DNA of 6,046 nt from Chlamydiota bacterium (GTDB lineage: Bacteria; Chlamydiota; Chlamydiia; Chlamydiales; Criblamydiaceae): assembly GCA_021772365.1 (NCBI GenBank), contig JAJFMC010000233.1, positions 1 through 6,046 on the forward strand, in the 5' to 3' direction. The notes beneath the pieces were generated by a model that did no database searches, was not told where the DNA came from, and saw only the letters and a list, made by a program, of their open reading frames with translations. This document shows, piece after piece, positions 5,804 to 6,046 of the stretch (its first letter is position 1; every line of letters begins with the position of its first letter). Made by a program: the position numbers and the translations under genes.

Positions 5804-6046
5804 ATGTTTATACAAGCCCTCCCTTCAGGACCCTTTCTCACTAATGCATATGTGTTAGCTTGTGAACAAACAAAACAAGCTATCATCATCGATCCTGGGG
5901 TAGAAAGTTGTAAACCCATCATTAATGTAATAAATAATCATAAATTCATCCCAATAGCCATCGTTTTAACGCACTCCCATTGGTACCACATTGCCGATGT
6001 ATTTAATCTAAAAAAGATATTTGACGTGCCGGTGTTTATTCATAAG
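5804..6046 (+). CDS. MBL-fold (glyoxalase II-like) metallo-hydrolase, N-terminal part, cut by window edge
   Basis: The first 81 codons are visible and open to the right edge. The N-terminus, LPSGPFLTNAYVL (6-18) followed by AIIIDPG (26-32), is the typical opening strand pattern of small MBL-fold hydrolases such as glyoxalase II-like thioesterases. The metal motif follows as LTHSHWYHIADV (55-66). His57, His59 and His62 of HxHxDH are present, but residue 61 (TAC, 5984-5986) is Tyr instead of the Asp that normally binds the second metal. The ATG at 5804 is supported because the conserved N-terminus begins at once and no other in-frame start lies upstream before a stop at 5750. It directly follows the tRNA discriminator base, with no Shine-Dalgarno at normal distance, so it is probably co-transcribed with the tRNA. 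Substrate is unknown, and the C-terminal metal ligands lie outside the window. Confidence 0.85.
   Translation, partial: MFIQALPSGPFLTNAYVLACEQTKQAIIIDPGVESCKPIINVINNHKFIPIAIVLTHSHWYHIADVFNLKKIFDVPVFIHK

Noticed and set aside
5719..5922. Minus-strand 67-codon open frame over the tRNA
   Set aside because: It runs through the complement of an intact tRNA gene and the hydrolase start, and is a typical spurious frame over a tRNA.
1..6046. CRISPR array or insertion sequence
   Set aside because: No regularly spaced repeats, transposase reading frame or terminal inverted repeats with target duplication were seen.

Overview
The window is an AT-rich stretch of bacterial chromosome carrying four protein-coding loci and one tRNA gene. 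The mix is an RHS/YD-repeat protein with a lipase-like tip, a SulP-STAS-cyclic-nucleotide-domain transporter, a YbdK-type ligase and an MBL-fold hydrolase beside a tRNA without an encoded CCA. This suggests a Chlamydiae-like or similar host-associated bacterium. That assignment is inference from gene content and composition; no marker gene in the window proves it. The missing CCA argues against a typical gammaproteobacterium.

Region 1 (1-2057, + strand) is the 3' part of an RHS/YD-repeat gene. It is open from the left edge to an in-frame TAA at 291-293 and continues in the same frame from an ATG at 312. The downstream 581-residue part keeps YD repeats, the RHS core signature (around GRWITTDPLG) and a variable C-terminal tip of about 285 residues. 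The tip resembles a class-3-lipase-like alpha/beta hydrolase, with probable triad Ser468, Asp517 and His552. No immunity gene follows, because the stop codon overlaps the stop of the convergent next gene.

Region 2 (2054-4222, - strand) encodes a 722-residue SulP-family membrane transporter with cytoplasmic STAS and cyclic-nucleotide-binding-like domains. Region 3 (4223-4494) is the divergent control region between the transporter and the ligase. It holds a sigma70-like promoter, a direct repeat and dyad around the -35, and a perfect 22-bp inverted repeat that starts about where the ligase transcript should start.

Region 4 (4495-5637, + strand) is a complete YbdK/GCS2-family carboxylate-amine ligase. 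Region 5 (5638-6046) holds a short spacer with a likely tRNA promoter, tRNA-Arg(ACG), and the start of an MBL-fold hydrolase gene. The hydrolase ATG follows the tRNA discriminator base with no gap, so the two are probably co-transcribed. The hydrolase has Tyr where the HxHxDH metal motif normally has Asp. The genes do not form one obvious pathway. The points most worth checking are the RHS lipase tip and its stop codon, the 5' hairpin of the ligase transcript, and the tRNA-hydrolase junction.
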